Below, piece by piece: positions 5,604-7,906 of a stretch of 7,906 nucleotides of DNA; position 1 is the first letter of the stretch; each line of letters starts with the position of its first letter. The position numbers were made by a program, and so were the translations under genes. The stretch covers positions 1-7,906 of the forward strand of contig CANCLV010000043.1 in NCBI GenBank assembly GCA_947378905.1, written 5' to 3'. The DNA is from Opitutia bacterium (GTDB lineage: Bacteria; Verrucomicrobiota; Verrucomicrobiia; Opitutales; UBA953). Under the pieces are notes generated by a model. That model was not told the DNA's origin. It was given only the letters and a program-made list of their open reading frames with translations, and searched no databases.

Positions 5604-6524
5604 GGAAACTTCGGTAACGAAAGTTTCTGTCCGACCGGGCTCCGCAAAACGGAGCCCATTTTTATGCTCAGGACTATTGGGTGGGCCCATCCAAGGTTCC
5701 ACACAATAGAAAGGTGCTTCAGCATCAGGCGTCCAAGTTACCACGGCTGCCCAACTATCAGGTATGGGTTCTTCGCCAACTTTAACGGAGATATTTTCTT
5801 CGCCTGACTTGGGTCCGAAAACAACCATCGAGTCTTTCAGGTTGGTGAAGATGCAATCAGGGAGTCCTGGGTTATCGAAAGAAAATTCATTAGCTCCTTT
5901 CAGGTCGGCAAACGGAATAAGTTTTCCATCTGCCGCGTGTCTCCACTGTTTCTTCGACGGAATTTTAATAGTGTAATCGCTACGACTTAAACCTTTGTGC
6001 CAAGGTAGTGTGAAGTAGAAGTGATGACCGGCGCACCAGGGCAGGGGCTGTTGATCGCGATTTTCAAACTCAAAAGTGCAGCGTACAAATAATTCGCGGA
6101 ACTCATATCTAACCCGGAACTCGTATTTAAAAGGATAACAAGCTTCGGCTCGGGCATTAGGTATCAAGCGTAGAAGGGCATGTTTATCGCTGGTTTCTAT
6201 AAACTCAAATTCACAATCCCGTGCGAAGCCGTGTTGAGGCATGGGACGTTTTACTCCGGCACTATCCTTCCAGAAAAACTTTTCTCCGTCGGCGTAATTG
6301 CGACCCATAAAAGGAAAGAGGATGGGATTTCCGCCGCGAACTAAACCAATTTTATCTAATGCAAAGTCTGCACCTTCGGGCCAATGGAGAACATTTCTGA
6401 TGCCAGTAGGCAGATTTAATTTCCAATGAGTGAGTCTGGCTCCACGGGTCAGACAGGTTTCATAATTGGATGCCCCAACTTTCCATCGTTCCATGGGTAC
6501 GCCGTTTGCGATAAATTTTTCCAT
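5595..6524 (-). CDS. Aldose 1-epimerase (mutarotase)-like protein
   Basis: Galactose-mutarotase-like superfamily protein, expected to interconvert the alpha and beta anomers of a free or phosphorylated sugar in the cytoplasm. Family features: GGNPILFPFMGR (64-75) with the substrate-binding Arg75, MPQHGFARD (95-103) with His98, CAGHHFYFTLP (164-174) with His167/His168, and FYCVEPWMGPPNS (272-284) with Glu276 as the likely catalytic base. These are the His/His/Glu sites expected of an active enzyme. The length of 309 residues is normal. No signal peptide is present. The start at 6524 is 48 bases after the methyltransferase stop with no terminator between, so it is probably the last gene of the DUF1295-methyltransferase operon. 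Whether the sugar is a hexose or hexose-6-phosphate cannot be told. Its last 25 or so codons also carry a terminator for the opposite strand. Confidence 0.88.
   Translation of the reverse strand: MEKFIANGVPMERWKVGASNYETCLTRGARLTHWKLNLPTGIRNVLHWPEGADFALDKIGLVRGGNPILFPFMGRNYADGEKFFWKDSAGVKRPMPQHGFARDCEFEFIETSDKHALLRLIPNARAEACYPFKYEFRVRYEFRELFVRCTFEFENRDQQPLPWCAGHHFYFTLPWHKGLSRSDYTIKIPSKKQWRHAADGKLIPFADLKGANEFSFDNPGLPDCIFTNLKDSMVVFGPKSGEENISVKVGEEPIPDSWAAVVTWTPDAEAPFYCVEPWMGPPNSPEHKNGLRFAEPGRTETFVTEVSLL
5637..5663 (+). terminator. Intrinsic terminator of the lipoprotein gene, inside the epimerase coding region
   Basis: A perfect 8-bp GC-rich stem, GGGCTCCG (5637-5644) with CGGAGCCC (5650-5657), closes a 5-base loop CAAAA and is followed by A and five T (5659-5663). 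It works in the plus direction only, since no T-run follows it on the minus strand. It sits 64 bases past the lipoprotein stop, within codons 288-297 of the convergent epimerase gene. Confidence 0.85.
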
Positions 6525-6572
6525 GCTTCAGCCAAAAGCTAAGAATGATTGAAGGCAAACGTGGAATCGAAA

Positions 6573-7607
6573 TTATTTTTTAGTCATTCGATAATGACAG
6601 ACCATCCATTGCTCGCCTTTTTCAAAGTTCCAAAGTTCTGCACAGGCCATAAAAAAGATACGCCAGTAGGCTAGCCATTGGCGGGCCTTTTTAGGTCCAT
6701 AGGTTTCGGCAAAAATACTTAATACTTTCTCTCTGTGTAGATCGGTATTTTGCAGCCAGTGTTCGGCAGTTTGGCCATAGTGGCGTCCTGATACTTCCCA
6801 TTGGGTTTCTAGTTTAAGGTTATCCTGAAAATGGCTTACTAAGTTATTGGACGGCATGATGCCGCCCGTGAAAAAGTGTCGCGACATCCAGTCTGTGCTG
6901 TCCTTGGATTCAAAGTGATACGCGCAGTCGCGATGGGTGAAAATATGGAAAAAGAGTTTACCGTCGGGCTTTAACCAGGTGCTGATACGGCGGAATAGTT
7001 CCTGCCAATTCTTCATGTGTTCGAACATTTCAACCGAAACCACGCGATCGAATGACTCAGGAGAAATCGTAAATACATTCATATCACAGGTGATGATGGT
7101 AACGTTGTTGAATCCGCGCGCCTTGCACTGACTCATGATATACTCTCTTTGGGACGCTGAGTTTGAGACGCTTGTAATTTGGGCATGGGGATATTTCTCG
7201 GCCATCCATAGGGTGAGTGAGCCCCAACCACAGCCTAATTCAAGAATCTTCTGTCCGTCTTTTAATTCGGCTCGAGTGCATGTAAGCTCCAGCATGGTTT
7301 CTTCTGCGACCTTTATGGATTCGTCGCCCTGATTGTAAAAGCAGGAGGAATATTTGAGGCGTGGCCCTAGACAGAGCTTATAAAACGCCGCCGGGACTTC
7401 ATAGTGTTGTTCATTCGCTGCCTTTGTCTCAATAGCGACAGGCAACTTTTTGAGTTCTTCGGCAAACGCGGAAACTCTTTGGAGGCGTTTAATAGAATCA
7501 GCCGCGCATTCGTCTTTTAATCTTTGACGCAGTAATTTTCGAATGCCTCGACGGATAATAAAATCAGGTAAAATATCCCAACCCAATAAGGTGTCGATAA
7601 AAGGCAT
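6573..7607 (-). CDS. SAM-dependent methyltransferase, cyclopropane-fatty-acid-synthase / coclaurine N-methyltransferase-like
   Basis: Class I methyltransferase of the cyclopropane-fatty-acyl-phospholipid synthase family. An N-terminal helical region (1-62) is followed by the family opening NEQHYEVPAAFY (65-76) and GPRLKYSSCFY (81-91). The SAM motif is LELGCGWGS (122-130). Then come SVEMFEHMKNW (191-201), the lid region FFTGGIMPSNN (245-255), GRHYGQTAEHWLQN (274-287) and a C-terminal YWRIFFMACAELWNFEKGE (314-332). From memory, the EHMKN, MPS, YWR and GE-WM blocks resemble the plant coclaurine N-methyltransferase-like branch more than E. coli Cfa, and at 344 residues it is closer to that branch than to the about 380-residue Cfa. 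It may methylate or cyclopropanate an unsaturated lipid or another acceptor; the substrate is not known. It is preceded by a DUF1295 gene (42-base gap with a stem-loop) and followed by the epimerase gene. The start at 7607 has no Shine-Dalgarno sequence. Confidence 0.88.
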   Translation of the reverse strand: MPFIDTLLGWDILPDFIIRRGIRKLLRQRLKDECAADSIKRLQRVSAFAEELKKLPVAIETKAANEQHYEVPAAFYKLCLGPRLKYSSCFYNQGDESIKVAEETMLELTCTRAELKDGQKILELGCGWGSLTLWMAEKYPHAQITSVSNSASQREYIMSQCKARGFNNVTIITCDMNVFTISPESFDRVVSVEMFEHMKNWQELFRRISTWLKPDGKLFFHIFTHRDCAYHFESKDSTDWMSRHFFTGGIMPSNNLVSHFQDNLKLETQWEVSGRHYGQTAEHWLQNTDLHREKVLSIFAETYGPKKARQWLAYWRIFFMACAELWNFEKGEQWMVCHYRMTKK

Positions 7608-7639
7608 GAAGTCAGACTAACAAGACAAACTAAACACGC

Positions 7640-7670
7640 AAACCTAAGCTTAAATTTTGCGCTTAGGTTT
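7640..7670. other. Strong inverted repeat at the DUF1295-methyltransferase junction
   Basis: AAACCTAAGC (7640-7649) pairs perfectly over 10 bp with GCTTAGGTTT (7661-7670), with an 11-base loop. The DUF1295 stop codon (7650-7652) is in the loop and its last codons form one arm. On the plus strand three more T follow the stem (7671-7673), as in a terminator, but no plus-strand gene leads into it. On the minus strand only GCG follows. It is best seen as an intercistronic stem-loop that could tune expression of the downstream gene or block antisense RNA. Confidence 0.55.
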
Positions 7671-7904
7671 TTTAGGCCAAAAAGCAGGAACGGCGGCTTG
7701 GTAAATTTCATAACTAAGTCCCTTTGACGCACTGAGATGTTTTTCTGTCATCGATACACCGCTCACCTGAGTTAATAAATAATACATGAACCCCGCACAG
7801 ATAATTCCGGGTATAGCATAGTAATCACTATTGTAACTGAGTAGGGCAAACCCAACCCAAACCAACCATTCGAAGAAGTAATTAGGATGTCGTGTCCAAG
7901 CCCA
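7650..7904 (-). CDS. DUF1295 family membrane protein, C-terminal part only
   Basis: The gene enters from the right edge; 84 residues and the stop are visible, in frame from base 7904. The fragment begins WAWTRHPNYFFEW, the hallmark RHPNY-F-EW motif of DUF1295 proteins (steroid 5-alpha-reductase C-terminal-like / isoprenylcysteine methyltransferase-like fold). It continues with two hydrophobic segments (LVWVGFALLSY, then YAIPGIICAGFMYYLL), the QVSGVSMTEKHL element and a short basic tail ending PKKPKRKI. In the related reductases and methyltransferases this C-terminal region forms part of the NADPH or SAM site next to the membrane. A shorter internal start at 7865 (TTG) would cut the conserved motif and is not credible. 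It lies 42 bases upstream of the methyltransferase on the same strand and is probably in the same operon. Its true function is not established by the sequence. Confidence 0.88.
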   Translation of the reverse strand, partial: WAWTRHPNYFFEWLVWVGFALLSYNSDYYAIPGIICAGFMYYLLTQVSGVSMTEKHLSASKGLSYEIYQAAVPAFWPKKPKRKI

Positions 7905-7906
7905 GA

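Noticed and set aside
5330..5725. 131-codon open frame on the minus strand across the lipoprotein and the epimerase end
   Set aside because: It crosses the divergent promoter region, the lipoprotein gene and the terminator, and overlaps the epimerase in another frame. Its translation shows no family features.
7517..7732. 71-codon open frame on the minus strand across the DUF1295-methyltransferase junction
   Set aside because: It overlaps the ends of two well-supported genes in another frame. The hydrophobic look of its translation comes from the AT-rich junction and the membrane-protein codons.
1..7906. CRISPR array, insertion sequence, tRNA or phage genes
   Set aside because: I saw no spaced direct repeats, terminal inverted repeats around a transposase, cloverleaf sequences or phage-like products anywhere in the window.

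Overview
The window is a stretch of ordinary-looking bacterial chromosome with mid GC content. It holds ten protein-coding genes, two of them cut by the window edges. I see no RNA genes, insertion sequences, phage genes or CRISPR array. The proteins suggest a Gram-negative bacterium: there is a lipobox lipoprotein and several membrane-lipid enzymes. The style of the pyruvate kinase and desaturase, and the lack of Shine-Dalgarno sequences before every visible start, would fit Verrucomicrobiota (perhaps Opitutae). That placement comes from memory of family sequences and is tentative.

Left part (1-2941, all minus strand): a housekeeping run read right to left, trmB (tRNA m7G46 methyltransferase), then pyk (pyruvate kinase), then xseA (exonuclease VII large subunit, cut at the left edge). 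Gaps are 61 and 12 bases, so they are probably co-transcribed. The pyruvate kinase has an intact catalytic core, but its effector-phosphate loop and one potassium ligand are altered.

Middle (2942-5594): a divergent 75-base gap separates trmB from an unrecognised 144-residue protein on the plus strand. Next comes a membrane-bound acyl-CoA desaturase-type enzyme with a full set of histidine boxes and an extra helical C-terminal tail of about 95 residues. The desaturase ends directly against a convergent low-molecular-weight phosphatase-like gene, with no base between the two stop codons. That phosphatase is divergent from a small lipoprotein gene, and the 34-base gap between them carries two interlocked -10-like elements, one per strand.

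Right part (5595-7906, minus strand): the end of a DUF1295 membrane protein, a methyltransferase of the cyclopropane-fatty-acid-synthase/coclaurine-N-methyltransferase-like family, and an aldose 1-epimerase-like protein, probably one operon. A strong intrinsic terminator for the plus-strand lipoprotein gene lies inside the 3' coding end of the epimerase gene.

The functional theme of the right half is membrane lipid modification: a desaturase that could supply double bonds, and a methyltransferase plus DUF1295 pair that could act on unsaturated lipids. The link between the desaturase and the pair is inferred only from proximity. I do not see a clearly new defence or mobile system. The most interesting points are the DUF1295/methyltransferase pair, the dual-use terminator, the symmetric divergent promoter and the tailed desaturase.
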